This document shows positions 8,124-15,761 of a DNA stretch of 37,667 nucleotides, one piece after another; position 1 is the first letter of the stretch, and the number at the start of each line of letters is the position of its first letter. This stretch comes from CADDYX01 sp045809925 (GTDB lineage: Bacteria > Verrucomicrobiota > Verrucomicrobiia > Chthoniobacterales > UBA10450), in assembly GCA_045809925.1 (NCBI GenBank), contig JBJMWX010000132.1, forward strand, positions 1 to 37,667, written 5' to 3'. Under the pieces are notes generated by a model. The model was not told the DNA's origin. It searched no databases and was given only the letters and a program-made list of their open reading frames with translations. A program made the translations under genes and the position numbers.

Positions 8124-8843
8124 ATGAATAGGATCTGTTCTCTCTTCGCGCTCGGCCTTTGCGCGATCGCTACCGCCCGCGCCGATCTCACGATCGACCA
8201 GGAAGTGCAAGGCGCCGGCCCCGTTTCGCAGATGTTCATCAGGATCAAAGGGGATAAGACGCGCGTCGACGCTTCGCCGCAGGTGAGCACGATCATTGAC
8301 GCCAAATCAGGCGACATGCTCAACCTGATGAACGAACAGAAGAAATACATGCGCATCAGCGGGGAACAGGCCAAAGCGATGATGCAGACGGCAATGCAAT
8401 CGGTGCCGAAAAACAATGATAAGCCGAAGCTGACCGCGACCGGGAAAAAGGAGACGATCAACGGCTTCGAAACCCAGGAGTACACGAGCGAAACGCCGCA
8501 GGGCACGTCGCATTACTGGATTGCGCCGAGCTACCCTGAAGGGGCCGCAGTCCTGAAACAGCTGCAATCGATTGCGCCGCAAGCCTGGGGGATCAGCTCG
8601 AGCGCGGCTCCGGCCTACGCCGATTTTCCCGGAGTGCCGCTCCGGACCGAGATTGCCATCGGTGGAAAGGAGATCGTGAGCACAATCAAATCGATCAAGC
8701 AGGATGCGCTGCCGGATACGCTCTTTTCACCGCCGGCGGATTTTCAGGAAATGAAGATGCCGGACATCGGGCGGTTGCTGGGCGGCAAGACGGTTAAACC
8801 GCCAACCGGCACGACAAAACCAGCTGCGGCGCCGACGCCATAG
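8124..8843 (+). CDS. DUF4412-type secreted protein
   Basis: The protein has 239 residues with a short signal peptide (about residues 1-20, ending near A-R-A). It then has a beta-rich domain of the DUF4412 type, a LolA/LppX-like fold: the L-T-I-D-Q-E-V start, I-K-G-D-K-T-R-V-D, the reporter-like D-A-K-S-G-D-M-L-N-L and the Y-M-R-I segment. The last 30 residues are Pro/Thr/Ala-rich and probably disordered. Such proteins are common in Verrucomicrobiota periplasmic or outer-membrane-associated proteomes. Binding of a hydrophobic ligand is suggested by the fold only. maf follows after 17 bases and may be co-transcribed. Function is otherwise unknown. Confidence 0.8.
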   Translation: MNRICSLFALGLCAIATARADLTIDQEVQGAGPVSQMFIRIKGDKTRVDASPQVSTIIDAKSGDMLNLMNEQKKYMRISGEQAKAMMQTAMQSVPKNNDKPKLTATGKKETINGFETQEYTSETPQGTSHYWIAPSYPEGAAVLKQLQSIAPQAWGISSSAAPAYADFPGVPLRTEIAIGGKEIVSTIKSIKQDALPDTLFSPPADFQEMKMPDIGRLLGGKTVKPPTGTTKPAAAPTP

Positions 8844-8860
8844 CGCGGCCGCAGGCCATA

Positions 8861-9472
8861 TTGCATTTCGTCCTCGCCTCGAGCTCGCCGCGCCGGCGCG
8901 ATTTGCTGCGCGAGGCCGGATTCGAGTTCAAGATCGCCCGACCGCCCGTGGCCGAAATTGCGACGGACAATCTCAGCGGGCGTGAGCTGACGGTCTGCAA
9001 TGCAACGCGGAAAGCGCTGGCCGTTGCCCGGTCGCGTCGGGCCGATGTCGTTCTCGGCGCTGACACGCTTGTTGCGCTCGACGGCAAAACAATCGGCAAA
9101 CCGTCCGACCTGGCCGAGGCCCGAAGAATCCTGAGACGGCTTAGTGGCCGCCAACACGTTGTCTATTCCGCGGTGTTCATCTGCCGCCTGGCGAACGGGG
9201 AACAGGAGGTGTTTCACGAAATCTCAGCGGTGGAATTCCGTCACCTCGACGATTGCATGATTGAACGGTACCTCGAGAAAATCGATCCGCTGGACAAGGC
9301 CGGCGCCTACGCTGCGCAGGGTGAAGGCGCGGAGATTATCGCGCGCGTCGATGGGTCCTTCACCAACGTCGTCGGCCTGCCGATGGAGCGAACGATCGCC
9401 GCGCTGCGCGCGTTCGGGGTTCGTCCGCGCCGTTTTCAGCGCACCTCAACGGGCTCCGGTCGCACGGGCTGA
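8861..9472 (+). CDS. maf: Maf-family nucleoside triphosphate pyrophosphatase
   Basis: Maf proteins hydrolyse non-canonical or regular nucleoside triphosphates (dTTP/UTP or modified pyrimidines, depending on subfamily) to the monophosphate and pyrophosphate in the cytosol. The family hallmark L-A-S-S-S-P-R-R-R-D-L-L is right at the N terminus. The second block V-L-G-A-D-T-L-V-A-L-D-G-K-x-I-G-K-P and the third D-K-A-G-A-Y-A-A-Q-G follow. The D-K-A-G-A-Y-A-x-Q-G form resembles the YhdE (dTTP/UTP) type. The start is a TTG at 8861, chosen because the hallmark begins five residues later and no ATG or GTG fits. The 203 residues match the family. Its 3' end overlaps the convergent DUF2127 gene by 37 bases. 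Confidence 0.92.
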   Translation: MHFVLASSSPRRRDLLREAGFEFKIARPPVAEIATDNLSGRELTVCNATRKALAVARSRRADVVLGADTLVALDGKTIGKPSDLAEARRILRRLSGRQHVVYSAVFICRLANGEQEVFHEISAVEFRHLDDCMIERYLEKIDPLDKAGAYAAQGEGAEIIARVDGSFTNVVGLPMERTIAALRAFGVRPRRFQRTSTGSGRTG

Positions 9473-9978
9473 GATGCCGGGTGCCGGTCGCGTTTCAAGA
9501 CCCGATAGAGAAACCAAACGATGAAACAATTGGCGGCAAGAATGGCAAAGGCGACGATCGAGGGACGATGCCAGATGTGGCGCACTTCCACGGGGATGAG
9601 TGCGGCGGTCGCGAAAACCATCAGGAATTCGGCCCAGCGTTGTTGCAGATAGACCCCGATACCCTCGGTAAAGAGCACGCCGGAATAAAAGAGCGCGAGG
9701 AAGCCGGTGGCGCGCAGATGTTCGCCGGCAAGGGCGTATTGTAGTTTGTTCAGGAGATAGACGATCGCCCGGCTGTGCTCGAGAAGGATCTCATCCGCCA
9801 CCCAATCAGAGACGTTGTCGAGCCACTGCGTCCGCGCGTTCAGGAAGAGAAGCGACACGCCCAGAGTGAGCAGAAGCAGGCCTTTGAAGATTTTGAAAAC
9901 CGCGATCAGCTTGAGATAACGAACGCGATTCCGCTGCTCGAGAATTCGGAGCTGATGTGACCCGCCGCGCACCCTCAC
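9436..9978 (-). CDS. DUF2127 family membrane protein
   Basis: The protein has 180 residues with four predicted membrane segments: near residues 28-46, 88-110 (F-L-A-L-F-Y-S-G-V-L), 115-130 and 140-160. The Y-L-K-L-I-A-V-F-K-I-F-K-G start and the L-L-N-K-L-Q region are characteristic of DUF2127 proteins. Their role is unknown; they are small integral inner-membrane proteins. Start codons are GTG (9978, with a second GTG two codons later); I see no ATG that keeps the N-terminal family block, and the exact start is uncertain. The C-terminal 12 codons run antisense to the end of maf. The gene lies just downstream (minus direction) of the VOC and DUF3052 genes and may share their transcript. Confidence 0.78.
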   Translation of the reverse strand: MRVRGGSHQLRILEQRNRVRYLKLIAVFKIFKGLLLLTLGVSLLFLNARTQWLDNVSDWVADEILLEHSRAIVYLLNKLQYALAGEHLRATGFLALFYSGVLFTEGIGVYLQQRWAEFLMVFATAALIPVEVRHIWHRPSIVAFAILAANCFIVWFLYRVLKRDRHPASQPVRPEPVEVR

Positions 9979-9995
9979 CCTTCGCCGAAATGAGG

Positions 9996-10406
9996 CTATT
10001 CCGCAACGATCGCGCGCTCGCGGCAGCAGACTTCAAGCTTGTTGCCGTCGGGGTCTTCAAAAAAAACCGCGTAGTAACCAGGCGTGTATTCAGTCCAAAT
10101 CTGCGGGCCCTCGATATTGGGCGCGCCGGCTTTTCGTAAAACTTCAGCAATGCGATCCACATCGGCACGCGTCTCGGCCCAAAACGCAATCCGCGATTCG
10201 TTCGGCCGATGGTCCGGATCCTCTATGAAGCCGAAGAACTCGCGCGCCTTGTCATTCGGTTCGGGAACCTGAAACGCACCCCAGCGCTCGCCGCTTTCGT
10301 CGCTTGTAAATCCGATCGCCGGCAGGATGTGCGCGTAAAACTTCTGCGCGCGTTCGCGATTCTTCACCCGCAAATCGATGTGATCGAAGTATCGCCGCGC
10401 GCTCAT
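9996..10406 (-). CDS. VOC superfamily protein (glyoxalase/bleomycin-resistance fold)
   Basis: This 136-residue protein has the vicinal-oxygen-chelate beta-alpha-beta-beta-beta pattern: F-D-H-I-D-L-R-V at the N terminus and the metal-site-like end Y-A-V-F-F-E-D-P-D-G-N-K-L-E-V. The histidine in D-H-I-D-L and the glutamate in K-L-E-V are the usual metal ligands. Substrate is unknown; members range from lactoylglutathione lyases to antibiotic-binding proteins. The ATG at 10406 overlaps the stop of the DUF3052 gene by ATGA, so translation is probably coupled. A longer reading frame starting at 10454 lies wholly inside the upstream gene and is not preferred. Confidence 0.85.
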   Translation of the reverse strand: MSARRYFDHIDLRVKNRERAQKFYAHILPAIGFTSDESGERWGAFQVPEPNDKAREFFGFIEDPDHRPNESRIAFWAETRADVDRIAEVLRKAGAPNIEGPQIWTEYTPGYYAVFFEDPDGNKLEVCCRERAIVAE

Positions 10407-10816
10407 TTCGCGGCTCGTTCGCTGCGCCGAATCATCAGCTTCAATCCTGACCACGTTTCATCCACCGCGCAAACCTTCACGTCGACGAAACCGAGCGGAA
10501 GCGCTTCGGCGCGGATCGCGTCTTCGGTCACGTCGCTTGTCACTCTGGACGATTTCTTAGGCCACGAAACCCAGACCGTACCGGCCTCGTCGATTTCGCG
10601 GCGCAGGCGTTTGAGTTCTCGCGCGAGATCGCTCCTGTCGGTCACGAAGAGATGGACGAATGTTGCGCCGGGCATCGTCCGATTGGCGACCACCACGCCT
10701 TCCGGCAAGCCGGCCAGCAACTCGCGGTAGTTTGCCGGGCGATTAATCGTCACAACGCGCTCCCGCGGCTTGATGCCTAGCTTCCGCACGAGCGGAGTTC
10801 CGGAATAACCTGCCAT
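10403..10816 (-). CDS. DUF3052 family protein
   Basis: This is a 137-residue protein of the DUF3052 type, with the start M-A-G-Y-S-G-T-P-L-V-R-K-L-G-I-K, the central F-V-T-D-R-S-D-L segment and W-V-S-W-P-K-K-S as landmarks. Family members are small soluble proteins of unknown function, often beside VOC proteins. The ATG at 10816 is preferred over the TTG two codons upstream because a GAGG lies about 9 bases before it and family members start with this block. The gene is divergent from the HlyD-type gene (69 bases between start codons) and overlaps the VOC gene downstream by ATGA. Confidence 0.82.
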   Translation of the reverse strand: MAGYSGTPLVRKLGIKPRERVVTINRPANYRELLAGLPEGVVVANRTMPGATFVHLFVTDRSDLARELKRLRREIDEAGTVWVSWPKKSSRVTSDVTEDAIRAEALPLGFVDVKVCAVDETWSGLKLMIRRSERAAK

Positions 10817-10885
10817 TCGCAAGTGCCTCGCGGCACGTCGACTTCCCGGCAGTTATCGCTAAGCTTGGCCCGCTTGCAAATACCG

Positions 10886-11755
10886 ATGATCCAGGCGGGC
10901 TCGCCCATACTAGCGACGCGTGCCGCGCTGCTCCTGCTCGCATTGCTTTCTCTCGACGCCTGCCAGCGCAAGACAAACGCGGTTTCGGGCACAATTGAGC
11001 TCGACGAAGTTCATGTCGGGCCGCGAATGGCTGGCCGGGTCGAGAAGATCTTCGCGCAGGAAGGCGACCAGTTGCGCGCTGGCCAGCCCATTGCAGAGCT
11101 GGACGCGCTCGAACTCAGGGCCCGTCGCGATCTTGCCGTCGCCCAGATCAACACTGCGCAACACGATGCGGATTCGCAGGAAGCGCAGCTGACATTTCTT
11201 CGTGACGATGCGGCAAGACAACAGGACCTGCTGCGGCGTCATGTCGTTTCGCCGACCGACGCGGAGAAGGCGGACAGCGCCGCGCGGTCGGAGGAGAAGA
11301 TCCTCGAAGCGGCCAAGATGCGGGTCACGCAGGCGCGTGCGCAACTTGCCGACATCGATGCGCAGCTGGCCGAGATGCGCGTGGTCGCGCCAACCGACTC
11401 AGTCCTCGAAGTCTTGAGCGTAAAGGTAGGCGACGTGCTCGCCGCAAATCGCGAAGTCGCCACTTTGCTCCTTCCGCAGCATCTCTGGGTGCGCGTCTAC
11501 GTCCCCGAGCCGTGGCTCGGGCTGATCAGCCTTCGCCAGACAGTACGGGTGCAGGTTGATTCATTCCGGAACCACGATTTCACCGGCACCGTCGAGCAAA
11601 TCAATCGCCAGGCCGAGTTCACGCCGCGCAACGTCCAGACGGTTGAGGATCGGATTCGCCAGGTCTTCGGCATCAAGATTCGCCTCGACAATCACGAGGA
11701 TAAACTTCGCGCCGGCATGTCGGCCGACGTGTTCTTCCCGAACGTATCGCCATGA
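10886..11755 (+). CDS. HlyD/RND-type periplasmic adaptor (membrane fusion) lipoprotein
   Basis: The protein has 289 residues from the chosen ATG. The N terminus has a signal sequence with a leucine-rich core and a plausible lipobox (L-D-A-C26), so it is probably a lipoprotein. A barrel-sandwich/biotinyl-lipoyl-like half follows (G-T-I-E-L-D-E-V-H-V-G-P-R-M-A-G-R-V), then a coiled-coil hairpin of about 90 residues, the second half-motif (V-V-A-P-T-D-S-V-L-E-V), and a beta-barrel domain with a K-L-R-A-G-M-S-A-D-V end. It should bridge the inner-membrane ABC exporter encoded next to an outer-membrane channel. No TolC homologue is in the window. A longer reading from 10823 is possible but would begin before the signal peptide. 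Its stop overlaps the ATG of the ATPase gene (ATGA). Substrate unknown. Confidence 0.9.
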   Translation: MIQAGSPILATRAALLLLALLSLDACQRKTNAVSGTIELDEVHVGPRMAGRVEKIFAQEGDQLRAGQPIAELDALELRARRDLAVAQINTAQHDADSQEAQLTFLRDDAARQQDLLRRHVVSPTDAEKADSAARSEEKILEAAKMRVTQARAQLADIDAQLAEMRVVAPTDSVLEVLSVKVGDVLAANREVATLLLPQHLWVRVYVPEPWLGLISLRQTVRVQVDSFRNHDFTGTVEQINRQAEFTPRNVQTVEDRIRQVFGIKIRLDNHEDKLRAGMSADVFFPNVSP

Positions 11756-12714
11756 ACGAAGCGATGATCGAATGCGATCGGCTGACGAAGCGGTTTGGCA
11801 ATTTCACCGCGGTCGATCATGTGAGTTTCTCCGTCGGCAAAGGCTCGATCTTCGGCTTTCTCGGACCGAACGGCTCCGGCAAATCGACCGTGATCCGCAT
11901 GCTTTGTGGCATTCTCGAGCCGAGCGACGGCAGCGCGCGGATCGCCGGACGCGATGTCATGCGCGAAGGCGACGCGATCAAGGAAATGATCGGCTACATG
12001 TCGCAGAAATTCTCGCTCTACGACGAGCTGACCGTTGACGAAAATCTGATTTTTTCGGGCAAGCTTTACGGGCTGAACGGCGCCGCCTTACGCGCGCGTC
12101 GCGACGAATTGATCGCCACCACGCATCTGGAGCCTTATCTCAATCGCCGCGCCGCCCTTCTCTCCGGCGGTTGGCGGCAACGGCTGGCGATGGCTTGTGC
12201 GCTGATGCACAAACCGAGTGTGCTCTTCCTCGATGAGCCCACCGCCGGGATCGACCCGGTCGCGCGCCGCGAGTTATGGGACTTGCTCTTCCAGTTTGCG
12301 GGAGAGGGCATGACCCTCTTCGTCACCACGCACTACATGGACGAAGCGGAACGCTGCGACCACGTCGGCTACATTTACATGTCGAAGCTGATCGTCTGTG
12401 GCGAGCCCGACGAATTGAAGAGATTGCCGGATGTGAGCCCGCCCGGCACACGGCGCCTCGATGTTACGTGCGATCACGTGACGCGTGCGCTCCAGGCCAT
12501 GCGGGACATGCCTGGCGTGCGGAGCGCGACCGTTTTCGGGCAATCGATGCATCTCCTCGTCGGTGAAGAGATCAAGCGGGCGCAGATTGAAGAAAAATTG
12601 CGGAGCATCGGTATCGGCAACGTCGACGTGCATGTGATCGGGCCGTCGCTCGAAGATGTCTTCGTCACGCTGACGGCGAAACACGCGAACGCAGACAATC
12701 GAAAGGCGGCGTGA
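11752..12714 (+). CDS. ABC exporter ATP-binding protein (ABC-2 type, YbhF/CcmA-like)
   Basis: The 320-residue cytosolic ATPase has all motifs intact: Walker A G38-P-N-G-S-G-K-S-T46, signature L-S-G-G-W-R-Q-R-L-A, Walker B V-L-F-L-D-E-P-T-A-G-I-D-P and the switch histidine in V-T-T-H-Y-M-D-E-A. The last ~90 residues form the extra C-terminal domain typical of drug/nodulation-factor type ABC-2 exporters and end in L-E-D-V-F-V-T-L-T. It energises the ABC-2 permease encoded after a 213-base gap. The upstream adaptor overlaps it by 4 bases. The active motifs contrast with the degenerate ABC protein at 23584-24696. Substrate is unknown; multidrug export is a common guess for this arrangement. Confidence 0.93.
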   Translation: MNEAMIECDRLTKRFGNFTAVDHVSFSVGKGSIFGFLGPNGSGKSTVIRMLCGILEPSDGSARIAGRDVMREGDAIKEMIGYMSQKFSLYDELTVDENLIFSGKLYGLNGAALRARRDELIATTHLEPYLNRRAALLSGGWRQRLAMACALMHKPSVLFLDEPTAGIDPVARRELWDLLFQFAGEGMTLFVTTHYMDEAERCDHVGYIYMSKLIVCGEPDELKRLPDVSPPGTRRLDVTCDHVTRALQAMRDMPGVRSATVFGQSMHLLVGEEIKRAQIEEKLRSIGIGNVDVHVIGPSLEDVFVTLTAKHANADNRKAA

Positions 12715-12727
12715 CACTGCTCAAAGC

Positions 12728-12762
12728 AAACGCCCAACGCTCAACGCGCAACGTCCAACGTC
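12728..12762. repeat. Tandem 7-bp repeat in the gap between ATPase and permease genes
   Basis: Five consecutive 7-base units (aaacgcc, caacgct, caacgcg, caacgtc, caacgtc) follow directly after the ATPase stop codon. The rest of the gap (12763-12927) has no convincing gene. It includes a GC-rich stretch at 12870-12912 that looks like intergenic repeat debris. The 213-base gap is unusual inside an operon whose other junctions overlap. Confidence 0.7.
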
Positions 12763-12927
12763 CGCGCGATGCCATCGCACGAGAGAAAGAAATCAAAGCG
12801 TGGCGTCGATCGAAGAAAAACGCACTTGTTGAAACACTGAATCCTCGCTGGACCGATCTCTCGCCAATGCTCCTCGGCCCTGTGGGCGGTCCCTCGGTAG
12901 CCTCGGGATGACCGCATTTTGTTCCCC

Positions 12928-14052
12928 ATGAAACATCGGCCTTTTCGCGGCCTCAGCGCGATTCTCTTCAAGGAATTCATCAGCGTCTGGCGTGATCCGA
13001 TGACGCTGTTTTTCATGTTTTTCCCGCCGCTCGTCGAGATGATCGCATTCGGCTACGCACTCGATAACGACGTCAAGCACATGGCTATGGTGGTGTTGAA
13101 TGAAGATCGCACCGTGGAAAGCCGGCAACTGGTGGAGCGCTTCGTGAACACCGAGACCTTCCGTGTCATCGGTGAAGCAGAAAATATCGACCAGATAGCG
13201 AGCGAAATTCGGAAGGGCCGCGCCTATTGCGGATTGCAGATTCCCCCGCACTTCACTCGTGACGTCCGGTCCGGCTATCCCGCGCAGGTGCAATTGCTGA
13301 TCGATGGCTCGAACTCAACGACTGCGCTTCAGGCGTTGAACACAGCTGTCGCCGTTGCGCTGACGGAGTCAATGCAGTCGCTCATGAAGGAAACGGCGCG
13401 GCGCTCACCGCCGATCGAAGTCCGGCCCCAGATGCTCTACAACCCGACCATGCGCAGCCCGAATTTCTTTGTTCCCGGTGTGATTGGCGTTGTTCTCCAG
13501 ATCGGCACCACTTTCGCGACAGCGATGGCGGTCGTGCGGGAACGGGAACGTGGCACGCTCGAGCAGTTGCTCGTCAGTCCGCTCAGCCGCTGGGGGCTGA
13601 TGCTTGGCAAATTGGTGCCGTACCTCTGCATCGGAATGGCGATGGCCCTGCTCCTCTACGCGATCATGCGATTCGTCTTCGCGGTCCCGATCGCGGGCAG
13701 CGTGGTCGCGCTCGCCGTTTCGACTTTCGTCTATGTCTTCGCTTTGCTCAGTCTTGGACTGCTCGTCGCGAGCAAGGCGGAGAACCAGATGCAGGCGCTG
13801 CAAATGTCGATGACCTTCATCCTGCCGAGCGTGTTTTTCTCCGGCTACATTTTTCCGCGCGAGACGATGCCGTGGATCTTCTACGCTATTGGAACGATCA
13901 TCCCGACGACCTACTTTATCGCGCTCAGCCGGGCGATCATTCTGCGAGGCGCGCACTTCTTCGAGTACTGGCAGAATCTCGCCATCCTGTTCTGCATGGC
14001 GGTGGCGCTCTTCTGCATTTGCGCTCTGCGTTTCCGCAAAAAAATCGGGTGA
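12928..14052 (+). CDS. ABC-2 type transporter permease
   Basis: This 374-residue permease has the ABC-2 architecture: one membrane segment near the N terminus (after the F-K-E-F-I-S-V-W-R-D-P start, about residues 28-45), a large extracytoplasmic domain, and five segments in the C-terminal half. The E-R-E-R-G-T-L-E-Q-L-L-V-S-P motif is typical of the YhhJ/YbhR-like group. The ATG at 12928 is preferred over a TTG three codons upstream. A single permease gene implies a homodimer. Its stop codon shares one base with the ATG of the M28 peptidase gene (TGATG), so the peptidase is probably translated from the same message. Confidence 0.92.
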   Translation: MKHRPFRGLSAILFKEFISVWRDPMTLFFMFFPPLVEMIAFGYALDNDVKHMAMVVLNEDRTVESRQLVERFVNTETFRVIGEAENIDQIASEIRKGRAYCGLQIPPHFTRDVRSGYPAQVQLLIDGSNSTTALQALNTAVAVALTESMQSLMKETARRSPPIEVRPQMLYNPTMRSPNFFVPGVIGVVLQIGTTFATAMAVVRERERGTLEQLLVSPLSRWGLMLGKLVPYLCIGMAMALLLYAIMRFVFAVPIAGSVVALAVSTFVYVFALLSLGLLVASKAENQMQALQMSMTFILPSVFFSGYIFPRETMPWIFYAIGTIIPTTYFIALSRAIILRGAHFFEYWQNLAILFCMAVALFCICALRFRKKIG

Positions 14053-15035
14053 TGCGGATCGCCCTTTTGCTTGTCGTCATCGGCGTCCTGTTGGCGGCGG
14101 CGATCGGATGGTGGACGATGGTGCGCATGCCGGGCCGCAGCTTTGCGGGCACAGCACCGCCACTCACGGCGGAACAGACCAAACTGCGCGATGAATTGGC
14201 CGGAGACGTGCGTGTGCTCGCCGCTGAAATCGGCGAGCGCAATACGTCGCGCTATCCGCAGCTGGAGGCGGCCGCCAACTACATCGACCACGCCTTGACC
14301 AGTGCGGGCCTGCAGGTGCGGCGCGACAGCTATGAAATCGAGGGGAAGCGCTGCGACAATATCGAGGCGGAGATCCGCGGCAGATCAGACGGCATCGTGA
14401 TCGTCGGCGCCCATTACGACTCCGTCCTCGGGTGCCCGGCAGCAAACGACAACGGCAGCGGAGTCTCGGCATTGCTCGCGCTCGCCCGCCGGTTCGCGGG
14501 AGAGTCCCCGTTGCGCACCGTGCGTTTCGTTGCCTTTCCCAACGAAGAGCAGCCGCATTTCCTCCGACGCGAAATGGGCAGTCTCATCTACGCGGGTCGC
14601 TGCAAACAACGCGGCGACCCGATCGTCGCGATGATCAGTCTGGAGACGATCGGGTATTACTCAGACGCGATCGGTTCGCAGCATTATCCCCTGCCCGGCC
14701 TCAACCTGTTTTACCCGAGTCGCGGGAACTTTATTGGATTCGTCGGCAATGTCGCCTCGCGTGGGCTGGTTCGAAAGACCATCGGCGCGTTTCGACAGCA
14801 TGCCGAAATTCCGAGCGAAGGAGCGGCGTTGCCTGCTGGTGTGCCGGGTGTCGGGTGGTCAGACCACTGGTCTTTCTGGCAGTTCGGCTATCCCGCGGTG
14901 ATGATCACTGACACGGCGCCGTTTCGGTACCCCGACTATCACGAGAGCACCGACACGCCGGACAAGCTCGATTACGACTCGATGGCGCGCCTGGTGGTCG
15001 GATTGCAGCACGTCGTTGAGCGGCTCGCGAATTGA
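14052..15035 (+). CDS. Membrane-anchored M28 family metallopeptidase
   Basis: The 327-residue protein starts with a hydrophobic segment (about residues 2-22) that should anchor it in the inner membrane with the enzyme outside the cytosol. The M28 di-zinc site is visible: H-Y-D-S, then D-N-G-S-G (bridging Asp), N-E-E (catalytic Glu and ligand), S-L-E-T-I-G-Y-Y-S-D, and H-E-S-T-D-T near the C terminus. M28 members are aminopeptidases or related amidohydrolases; the substrate is not evident. The start at 14052 is taken because it gives the membrane anchor and a one-base stop/start overlap with the permease; a longer open frame from 13872 lies inside the permease gene. The lexA operator begins 9 bases after its stop. 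Confidence 0.9.
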   Translation: MRIALLLVVIGVLLAAAIGWWTMVRMPGRSFAGTAPPLTAEQTKLRDELAGDVRVLAAEIGERNTSRYPQLEAAANYIDHALTSAGLQVRRDSYEIEGKRCDNIEAEIRGRSDGIVIVGAHYDSVLGCPAANDNGSGVSALLALARRFAGESPLRTVRFVAFPNEEQPHFLRREMGSLIYAGRCKQRGDPIVAMISLETIGYYSDAIGSQHYPLPGLNLFYPSRGNFIGFVGNVASRGLVRKTIGAFRQHAEIPSEGAALPAGVPGVGWSDHWSFWQFGYPAVMITDTAPFRYPDYHESTDTPDKLDYDSMARLVVGLQHVVERLAN

Positions 15036-15043
15036 CCCTTATA

Positions 15044-15057
15044 TGTTCATATGAACT
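15044..15057 (+). promoter_or_regulatory. LexA operator (SOS box) upstream of lexA
   Basis: TGTTC-ATAT-GAACT is a near-perfect palindrome 19 bases before the lexA ATG. It differs by one base from TGTTC-N4-GAACA, which I recall as the Verrucomicrobia LexA-binding motif. The position fits autorepression. Confidence 0.85.
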
Positions 15058-15075
15058 TGAAAGCACAGCCGGCTC

Positions 15076-15717
15076 ATGCAGAGTAAAGCCGTGCTGACAG
15101 ATCGGCAGCGGGACGTGCTTCAGTTCATCCAATCGGAGCAGCGCGACAAAGGCGTGACGCCGAGCACGCGTGAGATCCAGCAGCACTTTGGCTTCGCCAG
15201 CCAGACTTCAGTCATGCAATACATCGGCGCGCTCGAGCGAAAAGGTTTTCTCGACAGGCATGCGCGAAAAGCGCGCGCCTTGATCACCCCGGTACAGAAG
15301 GTCCGCATCACCGACGTGCCGATTTACGGCCAAATCCCAGCCGGTATGGCGACGCTAACGGAGCAGACGATTGAAGGACATATCTCCCTCGACACCCGAT
15401 CACTGAACGCGGGGAGGAATGAACGCACTTTTGCCCTTCGAGTCCGCGGAGATTCGATGGTTGGGGCGCATATTCTCGATGGCGATGTCGTCATTCTCGA
15501 AGACCGCAAAGAGGTCAACGATGGCGATATTGTGGCCGCTTTGATCGATGGGGAAACGACTTTGAAACGTTACGTCGTTAATCATGGCCGCCCTTATTTG
15601 AAAGCTGAAAATCCGAGGTTTCCTGATCTGGTTCCGGCGCGCGAATTGCGGATTCAAGGGGTAATGGTCTCGCTAGTCAGGAAACAAATGCCGTCTGGAC
15701 GCCGCAAGCGGCTCTAG
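15076..15717 (+). CDS. lexA: LexA repressor
   Basis: LexA represses SOS genes and inactivates itself by RecA-stimulated self-cleavage after DNA damage. The N-terminal winged helix contains S-T-R-E-I-Q-Q-H-F-G-F-A-S-Q-T-S-V at about residues 28-44. The cleavage site is A89-G90, and the self-cleavage dyad is S127 (in G-D-S-M) and K164 (in T-L-K-R-Y). The 213 residues match the family. A palindromic operator lies 19 bases before the start and a second one begins right after the stop codon, in front of imuA, so lexA and imuA-imuB' are both under direct control. The start follows from the HTH position. Confidence 0.97.
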   Translation: MQSKAVLTDRQRDVLQFIQSEQRDKGVTPSTREIQQHFGFASQTSVMQYIGALERKGFLDRHARKARALITPVQKVRITDVPIYGQIPAGMATLTEQTIEGHISLDTRSLNAGRNERTFALRVRGDSMVGAHILDGDVVILEDRKEVNDGDIVAALIDGETTLKRYVVNHGRPYLKAENPRFPDLVPARELRIQGVMVSLVRKQMPSGRRKRL

Positions 15718-15731
15718 TGTTCATTTGAACA
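15718..15731 (+). promoter_or_regulatory. LexA operator (SOS box) between lexA and imuA
   Basis: TGTTC-ATTT-GAACA is a perfect match to TGTTC-N4-GAACA and begins at the base following the lexA TAG. It lies 28 bases before the imuA ATG. This suggests imuA and the imuB N-terminal half have their own SOS-inducible promoter in addition to read-through from lexA. Confidence 0.85.
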
Positions 15732-15747
15732 TATCCCGCGTCGGTGC

Positions 15748-15761
15748 CATGCTTCGGCATG
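15748..15761 (+). other. TTCG-tetraloop hairpin covering the imuA start codon
   Basis: CATGC (15748-15752) and GCATG (15757-15761) pair around TTCG, an especially stable RNA tetraloop. The likely imuA ATG (15759-15761) is the last part of the 3' arm. No clear Shine-Dalgarno sequence precedes it. The hairpin could reduce initiation or be a remnant of a dispersed repeat. Confidence 0.5.

Noticed and set aside
9207..9219. TGTTTCACG half of a parS site in maf
   Set aside because: Only the left half matches and the sequence is coding.
12711..12911. 66-residue ORF in the gap between exporter ATPase and permease
   Set aside because: It starts inside the ATPase gene and translates the 7-bp repeats and GC-rich debris; nothing protein-like is seen.
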